In this document: piece after piece, positions 43,056-51,833 of the stretch
Layout: every line of letters starts with the position of its first letter
How positions within the stretch are numbered: position 1 is the first letter of the stretch
Source: Brevibacillus_D fluminis_A
GTDB lineage: Bacteria > Bacillota > Bacilli > Brevibacillales > Brevibacillaceae
Reading direction: 5' to 3'
Assembly (NCBI RefSeq): GCF_052072235.1
Contig: NZ_CM125436.1
Span: 3,156,001 to 3,220,000 of the forward strand
Length of the DNA stretch: 64,000 nt
Notes under the pieces: model-generated
Databases searched by the model: none
The model's input: the letters and a program-made list of their open reading frames with translations, nothing else
Told to the model about the DNA's origin: nothing
Translations under genes and position numbers: made by a program

Positions 43056-44399
43056 TCAAGCTTCCTCGACGGCAAGCTGCGGAGGGGGCTGCCGGAACAT
43101 TTTCGTTACTTTTACCAAATAAATGAAGCCAAGCAAAAGCCACGTACCGCCAAGGATCAGCGAATGGGCGTCCAACTCGATGAAAAACAAGCCGATGAGT
43201 GCAGCTCCGATGACAGGCATCACCAAATAGCGAATCGTTCCTGCAAACGACCTCTGTTTCTTCCGGACATAATAGTGCACGATGACCGAAACATTCACAA
43301 AGAAGAAGGCGAACAGCGCGCCAAAATTAATCAGCGATACGGCTGTCATCAAATCCAGAAAAAGCGCACCAAGCGTAACAGCGCCAATCAGCAAAAGATT
43401 GAAAACCGGAGTATGGTACTTGGGAGACAGATAGCCGAACAGCTTTTTCGGCAAAACGTTCTCCCGCCCCATCGCGTACAAAATTCGCGAAGCGCTTGTA
43501 CCCGACGCGACAGCGGAGGCAAAGCTTGCCGTAATCCCTACGGCCACAAAGAGGCTCGTAAAAAAGTGGCCGCCGAGATCCATCGCGATTTCCATATACG
43601 CCGACGGAGGGTTTTTGAAAGAATGAAAATCCGGATGAATCAGCTGCGCAAAATAGGAACCTGCGATGAACAAAAATCCGCCGATCAATGTGACGAGATA
43701 GATCGCCTTCGGCAGCGTCCGATTCGGGTCTTTCGTCTCTTCTGCCAGCGTTGTCACCGCATCAAAGCCTAAAAAGCTGAAACAGAGAATCGGAACAACG
43801 GCAAGCAGATTCGACATGCTGACTGCCGGATCATAGAACGGAAGGGGAGAAAACAATGTACCTGCTCCTTTGCCTGCGAGCAGCCCTTTGATCGACAAAA
43901 CGAAAAACAGCACGAACAGCAAGATTTGCAAGAGCAGCAAATACGTATTGAGCCTAGCCGCGAGCTTGATGCCCAAAATATTCACAACCGTGAACAGCAC
44001 GACAAAAGAAATGATCCACACCGACATCGGCACAGCTGGAACGTATGCCTTCAACGCGATCCCCATGATGAGCGAACTGATCAACGGGCTGAACAAATAA
44101 TCGATGATGATCGTCCACCCGACGATAAAACCGAGATGCGGGCTGATCGATTTTTGTGTAAACGTATAAGCGGCGCCCGCATTCGGAAACGCCTTCACCA
44201 GTTGAACATAGCTGTAGGCGGTAAACAACATGACGACGAGCGCGATGGCATAAGCCGTCGGCATCATGCCATTCGTGCTGTGCACAGAAACCCCGTATGT
44301 CGAGAAAAACGTTTTCGGCGCCATGAACGCCAGCCCGAAAAAGACGACATATTTCAGTGTAAGTGAACGTGTAAGCGTAGGTGCGCCAGTATGTTCCAT
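43056..44399 (-). CDS. APC-family amino acid permease (copy 1)
   Basis: 447 aa, about 12 membrane segments, with the same sequence marks as copy 2 (LTLKYVVFFGLAFMAPKTFFSTYG, FPNAGAAYTFTQKSISPHLGFIVGW, SFLGFDAVTTLAEETKDPNRTLPKAIYL). The ATG follows AAGGAGGATTGATGT. First gene downstream of a MerR-type promoter at 44592-44622. It would import the substrate that the neighbouring amidohydrolase acts on. Confidence 0.9.
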   Translation of the reverse strand: MEHTGAPTLTRSLTLKYVVFFGLAFMAPKTFFSTYGVSVHSTNGMMPTAYAIALVVMLFTAYSYVQLVKAFPNAGAAYTFTQKSISPHLGFIVGWTIIIDYLFSPLISSLIMGIALKAYVPAVPMSVWIISFVVLFTVVNILGIKLAARLNTYLLLLQILLFVLFFVLSIKGLLAGKGAGTLFSPLPFYDPAVSMSNLLAVVPILCFSFLGFDAVTTLAEETKDPNRTLPKAIYLVTLIGGFLFIAGSYFAQLIHPDFHSFKNPPSAYMEIAMDLGGHFFTSLFVAVGITASFASAVASGTSASRILYAMGRENVLPKKLFGYLSPKYHTPVFNLLLIGAVTLGALFLDLMTAVSLINFGALFAFFFVNVSVIVHYYVRKKQRSFAGTIRYLVMPVIGAALIGLFFIELDAHSLILGGTWLLLGFIYLVKVTKMFRQPPPQLAVEEA

Positions 44400-44591
44400 A
44401 CATCAATCCTCCTTGTGATCCGTTATTTTTTGTACGTGAAATGACAGATTGTAACCGTTCTCACGATCACGTATCTCATGCTGCCAATACGGCGCAGCGG
44501 ACGTCCAGCTCGCACAACCACTCCTTTGCCCCTCGTGATGTCAAACTTCTTTCAATCGGTCGAATTATCACTCCATTCTGTTGATGGGTTC

Positions 44592-44622
44592 ATTATAAAG
44601 TCTCGTCTAACACCAGAGTAAA
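44592..44622 (-). promoter_or_regulatory. MerR-type promoter of the permease/amidohydrolase/permease operon
   Basis: Minus strand TTTACT (-35, 44617-44622), 19-bp spacer CTGGTGTTAGACGAGACTT, TATAAT (-10, 44592-44597). Nearly identical to the promoter at 47405-47435. Confidence 0.82.
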
Positions 44623-44633
44623 GCGCTGTCACG

Positions 44634-44678
44634 TAAAAAAAGCCCTGAAATGATCAAGGCATTTCGCGGGCTTTTCTA
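44634..44678 (-). terminator. Terminator of the MerR regulator gene
   Basis: AAAAGCCC..GAAATG/CATTTC..GGGCTTTTTTT hairpin on the minus strand. Confidence 0.85.
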
Positions 44679-45539
44679 CTCGGTATTCGCTTGAATCGGA
44701 ATCTGGATTTCATAGTACGCTTCATCGGATTGATCCGTCAACGAAACATCGATCTGCATGATTCGCAGGGCGTCGCCGATGATCACATAGCCGTGCTCAT
44801 CGCAGTAATGGAGCAGTTTTTTTAGCTGGGACAGCATTTTCTCCCTGACGATCCCGCCATAATACGTGCATGCGTACAGCCCTTTTTCGATCGTGTGCGT
44901 GGGCTGATTGGACTCCTCCTCTTGCACGAGCAGGAAAATGTGCGATTGGTAGGCGCTCAGGTGATGAGAAAAGTCGGTTGATTGCCGAATTTCATCAAAA
45001 TACTCCTGCTTGATGAAGTCGCCAAATTTGTTGCTGGCAAACACCGGCAGAACGCCGCTTACTTTGTTTTCAAGCTCCAAAAGTCCGAAATACAGCTTCT
45101 CTTTATCCGCCCAGCTCACCGGCTTATCCAGCTGGATGTAGTTCCTTACGTCGAATTGCTTGATGACGATCTCCGCGTCCTTGTAGCTGTTGGTGAACTG
45201 CTCGATATTGCCGATTCGCGTTTGCAAAATCGCGTGGATATGCTGCAGATGCCGTATTTTATCCTCCAGATTGTCCAACGATTTTTGCAGGATCTGAACC
45301 GATTTTTTGACATTGCGATCGGTGAGAAACTGCTTGATTTCCTCCAATGAAAAACCGATTTCCCGCAATTCCTTGATCGTTCCCAACACTTCGTACTGAG
45401 AAATGGAGTAGTAACGATAGCCTGACCCGGGATCGATCTGATACGGCTTCAGCAACCCGATCTTATCGTAGTGCCGCAGCGTGTCCACCGTTACATTCCG
45501 CAGCTTCGCCATTTCACCTATACTTAACCTCGTGTGCAT
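44676..45539 (-). CDS. MerR-family regulator with effector-binding domain (BmrR-like)
   Basis: 287 aa. Winged helix (LSIGEMAKLRNVTVDTLRHYDKIGLLKPYQIDPGSGYRYYSISQYEVLGTI), a dimer coiled coil to about residue 125, then a BmrR/GyrI-like ligand-binding domain (about 145-287). It lies between two promoters with 19-bp spacers that suit this family and probably activates both. Start ATG 45539 follows AAGGAGAAC. Its ligand may be the permease substrate. Confidence 0.88.
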   Translation of the reverse strand: MHTRLSIGEMAKLRNVTVDTLRHYDKIGLLKPYQIDPGSGYRYYSISQYEVLGTIKELREIGFSLEEIKQFLTDRNVKKSVQILQKSLDNLEDKIRHLQHIHAILQTRIGNIEQFTNSYKDAEIVIKQFDVRNYIQLDKPVSWADKEKLYFGLLELENKVSGVLPVFASNKFGDFIKQEYFDEIRQSTDFSHHLSAYQSHIFLLVQEEESNQPTHTIEKGLYACTYYGGIVREKMLSQLKKLLHYCDEHGYVIIGDALRIMQIDVSLTDQSDEAYYEIQIPIQANTE

Positions 45540-45740
45540 GGTATGTTCTCCTTCTCGCCAGCCTCTGTATCGAACATAACACGTCCATGACGATTTCTCC
45601 ACTGGCCCACCCCATCAATCGTGAAAATAGACAACAGATAGCCGAAAAGCGGCTATCTGTTGTGATAAATGATACGGGCGAAAGAGGGATGGAAATTTCC
45701 GTTACAGAACGCTAGCAAGGTTACAAGGGAGTCGGCAACG

Positions 45741-47363
45741 TCATCCTTCCGTCCCTTTTTCAAATACCACCTTGCCATCAACGAGCGTTAGCAGCACGTT
45801 TGTCTCCGGTATCGCCTCTGCCGGAAGCGCAAACAGATTTTGTTCCAGGACAATCAGATCGGCCAGCTTGCCCACTTCCAATGTACCGAGTTCGTGCTCG
45901 CGGAACGAACCGAAGGCGGGCCCTGCCGTGTAGGCTTTCAATGCATCAGCGAGCGTAATGCACTGCTCCGGGTTCCAAACCGCTTCCCCTCCGTTGTCAA
46001 AGCGCGTGACCGCGCGATAAATCTGCTGAAGCGGATTCAAACCGTCAATTGGGCAATCGGTTCCGAATGCCAGTGTCGCACCGGCACGCTGCAGCGAATG
46101 CGTGGAGAACACATACGGTTCCCGCTCCATCCCGATCCGCTCGGTATAAACGCCTCTCTCCGACATTCCCATATGGTTCGGCTGCATCGATGCCGTCACC
46201 CCCAGCTTTTGAAAACGGTGAATATCGTCCGGGTGAATCACCTCGATATGCTCGATGGAATGCCGTGAATCGCGCACACCGTTCGCCTTTTGCGCGGCTT
46301 CATACGCATCCAGGGCCAGGCGGATCGCCCCGTCGCCAATCGCGTGAAACCGAATGCTGAATCCTTCCTTGTCCGCCTCCACGACCCATTCTTTTATCGT
46401 TTCTTCGGGAAAAGAGGGTTCGCCACGCCAATCCGGCTGATCGGCATACGGTTCGAGCATATAGGCGGTGCGGGCGGTCACAACGCCATCGATGAATTGC
46501 TTCAGACCGGACAGCCGAAGCTTGTCCGATTGATACTTCTCCCGCACTTGTTTCGGATAGTCGAGATTGCCGTTTAAAGCGGGCCACACATGAATGCGGA
46601 TGGTCAACTCCCCGCTGTCTTCGAATTCTTTGTACAGCTCGTAATCGTACAGCATCTCCATGGATTCCGTCGCAAACAAGTCATGGACGGACGTGATGCC
46701 GAGGCTCGCTGCATACGAAAGGAAGCTTGTGAAAAGCTCTCTTTTTTGTTCCTTTGTAAAATCATAGGCGTGTCGAATCACCGCATCCATCGCTTTTTCG
46801 TACAAAATCCCATCCGGCTCCCCGTTCTCGTCCTTGCCGATGATCCCGTACGGGGGATTTGGGGTATCCCGATGAATGCCCGCGATCTCCAACGCTTTCG
46901 AATTCACCCAGACGTAATGCCCCTCGGCATGGAAGAGAAGCGCAGGACGATCGGGCAAAATGCGGTCCAATGCGGTACGATCCGGCAGTTGCTGCGAATC
47001 CCAGTACCCTGAATCCCATGACGAGCCGACGATCCAGGCAGCGTCTGGATGCGATTCGGCATAGTCTCGCACGATTTCGAGCGCTTCTTCGAGAGACGAT
47101 GCCGAAAACAGATTCGCCGTCGTCATCGAAACGGCCCCATCCATCAGATGAAGATGAAAATCATGAAACCCTGGCATGATCAATTGATCGGTAAACGTGT
47201 ACATTTTTGTTGCGTCACCTGCATACGCTTTCATTTCCTCCGCAGTACCGATTGCGATGATTTTGTTGGCTGCAATCGCAATGCTTGCAGGCCGAGGCCG
47301 ATCCGACAATCCGGTGAAGACGTTGTTGCTCGACAGGATCACATCCGCTATTTGTTGACTCAT
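45741..47363 (-). CDS. Amidohydrolase (YtcJ-like), copy 2
   Basis: 540-aa metal-dependent hydrolase, with MPGFHDFHLHLMDGAVS, HAIGDGAIRLALDAYEAAQ, HIEVIHPDDIHRFQKLGVTASMQP and FGTDCPIDG. Very similar to copy 1 throughout, so it is a duplicated gene. It begins about 40 bp downstream of a MerR-type promoter and precedes the regulator gene. Start ATG 47363 follows AAGGAAGG. Substrate unknown. Confidence 0.88.
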   Translation of the reverse strand: MSQQIADVILSSNNVFTGLSDRPRPASIAIAANKIIAIGTAEEMKAYAGDATKMYTFTDQLIMPGFHDFHLHLMDGAVSMTTANLFSASSLEEALEIVRDYAESHPDAAWIVGSSWDSGYWDSQQLPDRTALDRILPDRPALLFHAEGHYVWVNSKALEIAGIHRDTPNPPYGIIGKDENGEPDGILYEKAMDAVIRHAYDFTKEQKRELFTSFLSYAASLGITSVHDLFATESMEMLYDYELYKEFEDSGELTIRIHVWPALNGNLDYPKQVREKYQSDKLRLSGLKQFIDGVVTARTAYMLEPYADQPDWRGEPSFPEETIKEWVVEADKEGFSIRFHAIGDGAIRLALDAYEAAQKANGVRDSRHSIEHIEVIHPDDIHRFQKLGVTASMQPNHMGMSERGVYTERIGMEREPYVFSTHSLQRAGATLAFGTDCPIDGLNPLQQIYRAVTRFDNGGEAVWNPEQCITLADALKAYTAGPAFGSFREHELGTLEVGKLADLIVLEQNLFALPAEAIPETNVLLTLVDGKVVFEKGTEG

Positions 47364-47404
47364 CTGTCTTTCCTTCCTTTCATGGACCAATCGTACATGA
47401 AGCC

Positions 47405-47435
47405 ATTATAAAGTCTCGCCTTACACCAGAGTAAA
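47405..47435 (-). promoter_or_regulatory. MerR-type promoter of amidohydrolase copy 2
   Basis: Minus strand TTTACT (-35, 47430-47435), 19-bp spacer CTGGTGTAAGGCGAGACTT, TATAAT (-10, 47405-47410). Shares 16 of 19 spacer bases with the 44.6-kb promoter. Confidence 0.82.
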
Positions 47436-47446
47436 CGTCTGTATGC

Positions 47447-47487
47447 AAAAAAAGCCTTAAAATGGAATGCCATTTCAAAGCTTTTTT
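47447..47487 (-). terminator. Terminator of selO
   Basis: AAGC..AAATGG/CCATTT..GCTTTTTT stem with a T-run on the minus strand. Confidence 0.8.
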
Positions 47488-47510
47488 ACGATAACTTCCT
47501 CTATGCTCGC

Positions 47511-48986
47511 TTATGTGCCGCAAAACGTTTGATACGGTCGTGTTGTATCTGCGGGCGGTGCGGCGTAGTCATCCTGCTCGGCGGAATACGCAAACGGATT
47601 TGCCAATACAGCGAGCAGCCGTTCCATCACGCTTGTATCCGCTTCCCTGACCGCCGCTTCCAGCGCTTCCTCAACCCGGTGGTTGCGCGGGATGACCGCC
47701 GGATTGCTCTTGCGCATCCGTTCCCGCGAGGCGGCTTTTGCTTCCGGCTGCCTGCCTACTCTCGCCTGCCATTGCTCCAGCCATTGCGCAAACTCCTCCG
47801 TGCCGAACAGTGCCGTATCCTCCGGCTTGTCGAGCGTCAAGGCGCGAAACGTATTCGTGTAGTCTGCACGATGCTTTTCCATCATCCCGAGCAAGCTTTC
47901 TATCAACGATTGATCCTGATCTTCTTCGTTACAGATTCCCAGCTTTGCCCGCATGCCCGAAAGCCAATGCCGGTTATACAGTTGCGAGAACGAGGCAATC
48001 TCGGCTTCCGCCAGTTTGATGGCCTGTTCCTTGTCGTCATGCAAGAGCGGCAAGAGCGTTTCGGCAAATCTGGCGAGATTCCACGCAGCAATATACGGCT
48101 GATTGCCGTAGGCGTAACGCCCTTGAACGTCGATGGAGCTGAACACCGTCGCCGGATCGAACACATCCATAAAGGCGCACGGACCATAATCGATCGTTTC
48201 TCCGCTGATCGCCATATTGTCGGTATTCATCACGCCGTGGATAAAGCCGACCAGCTGCCATTTCGCAATCAAGGCAGCCTGCCGCCCGATCACTTGCTGC
48301 AGCAAGGACAGATACCGGTTTTCCTCATCTTTTGCATGTGGATAATGCCGTTCAATCGCGTAATCTGCCAGGGCGCGCAAATCATCAACATTCCCTCGCG
48401 CCGCAGCGTACTGAAACGTACCGACCCGCAGATGGCTCGCCGCAACACGGGTCAGCACGGCACCGGGCAGCATCTCTTCACGGATGATGGACTCGCCGGT
48501 CGTCGCCACCGCAAGACTGCGCGTCGTGGGAATGCCGAGCGCATGCATCGCTTCGCTGATGATATATTCGCGCAGCATCGGCCCGAGCGCCGCGCGCCCA
48601 TCGCCTCTGCGGGAGTAAGGCGTTCTGCCTGAACCTTTCAGCTGAATGTCAAACCGCTCGCCCTGCGGCGTAATCTGTTCACCGAGCAGCAGGGCGCGCC
48701 CGTCACCCAACATGGTAAAATGCCCGAACTGATGACCCGCATACGCTTGCGCCAGCGGAAAAGCGCCTTCCGGGATCTGGTTGCCCGCAAACACAGCCGC
48801 TCCTTCCTCGCTGTTCAGCGCCGTTGCATTCAACCCCAGCGATGCTGCCAGTTTTTCGTTCAAAACAATCAATTTCGGAGCCTGTACTGCGGTCGGGTTC
48901 GTCCTGGAATAAAACGCCTCCGGAAGGCGTGCATAGCTGTTGTCGAAATTCCATCCTGCTTCATTCATATGGGGTTTCTCGGTCAT
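47511..48986 (-). CDS. selO: Protein adenylyltransferase SelO
   Basis: 491-aa pseudokinase-fold enzyme that transfers AMP to proteins (YdiU/SelO family). NFDNSYARLPEAFYSRTNPT at the N-terminus, SGRTPYSRRGDGRAALGPMLREYIISEAMHALGIPTTRSL near 120-160, and the active site HGVMNTDNMAISGETIDYGPCAFMD near 240-264 are diagnostic. The usual C-terminal CGT is present (FCGT), with cysteine rather than selenocysteine. The ATG at 48986 follows GAAGGAGA. Confidence 0.94.
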   Translation of the reverse strand: MTEKPHMNEAGWNFDNSYARLPEAFYSRTNPTAVQAPKLIVLNEKLAASLGLNATALNSEEGAAVFAGNQIPEGAFPLAQAYAGHQFGHFTMLGDGRALLLGEQITPQGERFDIQLKGSGRTPYSRRGDGRAALGPMLREYIISEAMHALGIPTTRSLAVATTGESIIREEMLPGAVLTRVAASHLRVGTFQYAAARGNVDDLRALADYAIERHYPHAKDEENRYLSLLQQVIGRQAALIAKWQLVGFIHGVMNTDNMAISGETIDYGPCAFMDVFDPATVFSSIDVQGRYAYGNQPYIAAWNLARFAETLLPLLHDDKEQAIKLAEAEIASFSQLYNRHWLSGMRAKLGICNEEDQDQSLIESLLGMMEKHRADYTNTFRALTLDKPEDTALFGTEEFAQWLEQWQARVGRQPEAKAASRERMRKSNPAVIPRNHRVEEALEAAVREADTSVMERLLAVLANPFAYSAEQDDYAAPPADTTRPYQTFCGT

Positions 48987-49157
48987 TGTCTCTCCTTCAA
49001 GCATGCGTCTTCGTCGGATCTGCGCTTCGTGTCTATCGCCACAATTAATGTTTACTTCTGCCAATTTATTATACCCGTAAAGCAGTTGAACGGGTAGCAC
49101 GTAAAAATCGCTGACCTTCTTCGATCAGCGATTTTTTGTGGACGGGGAATTTTATCC

Positions 49158-49322
49158 TTACATATAACGTAACGCATTCCATACCATGAACCCAAGAGCT
49201 AGCGCCATTGCGATAAAGGCGCTTCCGAGCCAGATGACTGCTTTCTTTCTCGCAATAATGCCGATGAGAAGCATGACAAACCCCAAACCAAAAACAAGCA
49301 TGATTACCGTTGTGACGGCCAT
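49158..49322 (-). CDS. Small hydrophobic membrane protein (54 aa)
   Basis: Two transmembrane helices (VTTVIMLVFGLGFVMLLIGIIA and AVIWLGSAFIAMALALGFMVW) joined by RKK. Start ATG 49322 follows AAAGGAGGGAAGG. Not recognised beyond small hydrophobic proteins common in Bacillota. Confidence 0.72.
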   Translation of the reverse strand: MAVTTVIMLVFGLGFVMLLIGIIARKKAVIWLGSAFIAMALALGFMVWNALRYM

Positions 49323-49604
49323 TCGCCTTCCCTCCTTTTTTTGAAGATAGCCAAATAGGAAATGAACATCAGCCCGGCTTTGCTTAGTACACAATGTGGT
49401 AAAAGAAACTATTTTTATCTCTTAGCGTATATACAATTAAATAACTATCGCGAGTGTTTTCTGGAGTCACCGTTACCCAAGCTGAAAGTGGCTGCTTTGT
49501 CTATATTAATATAAACGACAGTACCCAAAATAACGATTTCATCGGCTTCTTGAAGGTTGAGGACATTACTGAAAAATGATGAAAAATCGCACTGAGGTGA
49601 ACAT

Positions 49605-49850
49605 ATGCAGTTTGAAAAAATCAAACTTGTGATTGATAAATGGGACCCACTCAGGTTACTCGCAAGTGAAGCCCCGCCAGATGAGTATGATTTAGAAAGT
49701 CGAGCTATATTCCAGGCAGCTAATACAATTACCTCCCCGGAAGAGTTGGCCGTTTTAATCCAGCAAGTTTTCATCCGTTTTTTTGGTGAATCTATAAGCC
49801 CTTCCTACGATTCTTGCCTGCTTGCTGCTCAGAAAATATTGGATAATTAG
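49605..49850 (+). CDS. DUF1871 family protein
   Basis: 81-aa soluble protein: VIDKWDPLRLL...APPDEYDLESRAI then SPEELAVLIQQVF and ILDN at the end, matching DUF1871. Members occur in Bacilli and near toxin-immunity clusters, but no toxin is recognisable here. The ATG follows GAGGTGAAC. The 210 bp upstream hold nothing I can support. Confidence 0.75.
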   Translation: MQFEKIKLVIDKWDPLRLLASEAPPDEYDLESRAIFQAANTITSPEELAVLIQQVFIRFFGESISPSYDSCLLAAQKILDN

Positions 49851-49903
49851 AAATATAGGGGGAATCCATGAGTAAAGCATTAAAGTAACGGTACAAGGAG
49901 GAT

Positions 49904-50134
49904 TTGGTGCACGTCCGATCGCTAATGAACGGCTGGGATCCAAAGGGTTATATTCAGCTTGGTGCACCTGATGATGAATATGCCCCCTACTCTGCTAGCG
50001 TCGTTGGCTTACTCCATTCTTCAAAAGGCAGCACTAAGCAGAACGAAGCACTACTAGCTTATTTAACCGATCTGATAGATTGCCTTTTGTTAAAGTTAAT
50101 GAACCCTACTGCAGTTCATCCTGTTCGTTTATAA
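49904..50134 (+). CDS. Possible second DUF1871-like protein, maybe truncated
   Basis: 76-aa frame with GTG start after AAGGAGG. NGWDPKGYIQLGAPDDEYAPYSASVV matches the opening of the neighbouring DUF1871 protein, then EALLAYLTDLIDC is the helical part. A short frame ATGAGTAAAGCATTAAAG ends in a stop 20 bases upstream, so the N-terminus may be lost by mutation. Either a short paralogue or a decayed copy. Confidence 0.48.
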   Translation: MVHVRSLMNGWDPKGYIQLGAPDDEYAPYSASVVGLLHSSKGSTKQNEALLAYLTDLIDCLLLKLMNPTAVHPVRL

Positions 50135-50158
50135 AACTACAAAATGGAAAAAAACGCA

Positions 50159-50187
50159 TTGACACCACCCTTACCAGCGCTTAAAAT
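50159..50187 (+). promoter_or_regulatory. Promoter of tRNA-Gly
   Basis: TTGACA, 17-bp spacer, TAAAAT, 11 bp before the tRNA. Confidence 0.82.
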
Positions 50188-50198
50188 ATTACTTACAC

Positions 50199-50272
50199 GC
50201 GGGTGTAGTTCAATGGTAGAACTCTAGCTTCCCAAGCTAGTAGCGTGGGTTCGATTCCCATCACCCGCTCCA
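50199..50272 (+). tRNA. tRNA-Gly (anticodon CCC)
   Basis: Full cloverleaf: acceptor GCGGGTG/CACCCGC, D-stem, anticodon loop TTCCCAA giving CCC, T-loop GTTCGATTC, discriminator T and encoded CCA at 50270-50272. Strong promoter upstream and a terminator downstream. Confidence 0.96.
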
Positions 50273-50286
50273 TAAATAAGAGCGCA

Positions 50287-50315
50287 AAACCTTGAGAAAT
50301 CAAGGTTTTTTTGTT
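50287..50315 (+). terminator. Terminator of tRNA-Gly
   Basis: AAACCTTGA-GAAA-TCAAGGTTT then seven T. Confidence 0.9.
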
Positions 50316-50470
50316 TTGTTACAATGGTTTCGTTCCGCTCGTACTGTGATCTTGGTATTTCGATCAACGAGCTTACATAACATGTTCGAGTATCCATTTT
50401 CATTTTGACGGTTACAACACGCGAAGCTTTTGGTATCATTTTCAAATATTCAAGAAAAAAGGAGATACCG

Positions 50471-51121
50471 ATGAAAAAAACACTGTGCACGTTATTCCTT
50501 ATCCTGTCTGTCATTTTGCCTTTCAATGTAATCGAGGCGCATCCGGGCAGAACCGATGCCAATGGCGGTCACACATGCAGGACGAACTGTGAAAAATGGG
50601 GCTTACAGTATGGAGAGTACCACTATCATAATGGCGGCAAGTCCTCAAGCGGTTCGTCCTCCAGCCACTCTAGCGGATCTGGCAAGCCTTCATCCAATTC
50701 CAATCCACAGTCGAAGCAAACAGCTGCCCCTGTCGTTCAAAAAAAGACAATCGTAGCTGTAGATAAGGGCTACGTCTTTTCCAGTCCGTACGATTCGAAC
50801 GCAGTCACTTCACTTTGGTATGGCTATGAAATCAAGGATTTAGGCAGCGGGTATGAAGGCTATGTTTTCATTGAGCAAGGCTACATTTCCAAATCACTGT
50901 TGGCCCAATACGATGTAATCAAACCAAAAACAGTGAAAGTTCAAGCTGATAAAGGTTACTTCTTTTCAACACCATCCGCTTCAAGCTTGACTCGCGGATA
51001 TGCCGGTAATGGCGCTGCGGTAACCGTCGTTGGTGAGGGCAATGGTTTTTATTATGGCTCTACCAAAGACGCAAATGGAAATGCGCTGGTTGGTTTCATC
51101 TCCAAAACGGTAGCTTATTAA
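50471..51121 (+). CDS. Secreted YHYH-domain protein
   Basis: 216 aa. Signal peptide (about 1-23), then the YHYH motif region HPGRTDANGGHTCRTNC..GEYHYHNGG near 25-58, with cysteines and histidines that may bind metal. A Ser/Gly linker is followed by two SH3-like beta repeats (VAVDKGYVFSSPYDS and VQADKGYFFSTPSAS). Start ATG 50471 follows AAAGGAGATA. Confidence 0.87.
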   Translation: MKKTLCTLFLILSVILPFNVIEAHPGRTDANGGHTCRTNCEKWGLQYGEYHYHNGGKSSSGSSSSHSSGSGKPSSNSNPQSKQTAAPVVQKKTIVAVDKGYVFSSPYDSNAVTSLWYGYEIKDLGSGYEGYVFIEQGYISKSLLAQYDVIKPKTVKVQADKGYFFSTPSASSLTRGYAGNGAAVTVVGEGNGFYYGSTKDANGNALVGFISKTVAY

Positions 51122-51314
51122 TCGATTCATCCCATCAATCCGTAATGGCCATACGTGCCGTTATGGATTTTTTTGCCGAAAAAAGCCCCTCCCCCCGTCC
51201 TGATCTGCTCCTTTCCCGCACCACTACCTACATTCTTTACAATTCGTTGCACAGGATTATCCCTATCATTCTCGAACATCTATCTCATTCACACATCTCC
51301 CGTAGGAGGATTTT

Positions 51315-51671
51315 ATGTCACATCCCATCCTAAATGCAGTTGGTGCTGTTTTTATCCCCGTCAGTAATATTGAGCGAGCCCGCGATTGGTACAGCGATCT
51401 TCTCAACGTGCCGGTAGCGGGGGAAATCCTGTTTGGGCACATTTATTGCCTGCCCATGCAGGGAAGCACAACTGTCGTGCTGGACAGCAAAATTTATGAC
51501 CCTGCTTCTGTGCGCAATACCCCTTTGTTCCATTTCAATACGGATGATATTCACGCTTCGTTCCAATTGCTTAAAGAAAAGGGCATCGAGCTGGTGAGCG
51601 GCATCGAGAACGGCCATTGGTTTACGTTTCAGGACCCGGATGGAAATGTTCTGATGGTATGCAAATGTTAG
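51315..51671 (+). CDS. VOC/glyoxalase-family protein
   Basis: 118-aa bidomain VOC fold: VFIPVSNIERARDWYSDLLNVPVAG at the start, HFNTDDIHASFQLLKEKGIELVSGIENGHWFTFQDPDGNVLMVC in the second half. Metal ligand and substrate unknown. Ribosome site TAGGAGG. 51122-51314 upstream holds nothing recognisable. Confidence 0.88.
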   Translation: MSHPILNAVGAVFIPVSNIERARDWYSDLLNVPVAGEILFGHIYCLPMQGSTTVVLDSKIYDPASVRNTPLFHFNTDDIHASFQLLKEKGIELVSGIENGHWFTFQDPDGNVLMVCKC

Positions 51672-51756
51672 AGAAAACCTGGCTACGCCGAGCTTTTGGC
51701 TTAAGCCGCGGTTGCCCTTGTACAGATAAGCATTTTATCAATTCTTGTCTGTATGA

Positions 51757-51797
51757 AAAAAAGCGGACCCGCAAGCAAGCAGGAGTCCGCTTTTTTG
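51757..51797. terminator. Terminator between the VOC gene and dapA
   Basis: AAAAAAGCGGAC..G/GTCCGCTTTTTT hairpin between convergent genes, usable by both. Confidence 0.88.
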
Positions 51798-51833
51798 GGC
51801 ACCATCTCAAGTTAGGCGGTGCCTCTTTCTGTG

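Noticed and set aside
50199..50272. tRNA-Gly as a phage or island attachment site
   Set aside because: No integrase gene and no repeat of the tRNA 3' end was seen nearby.
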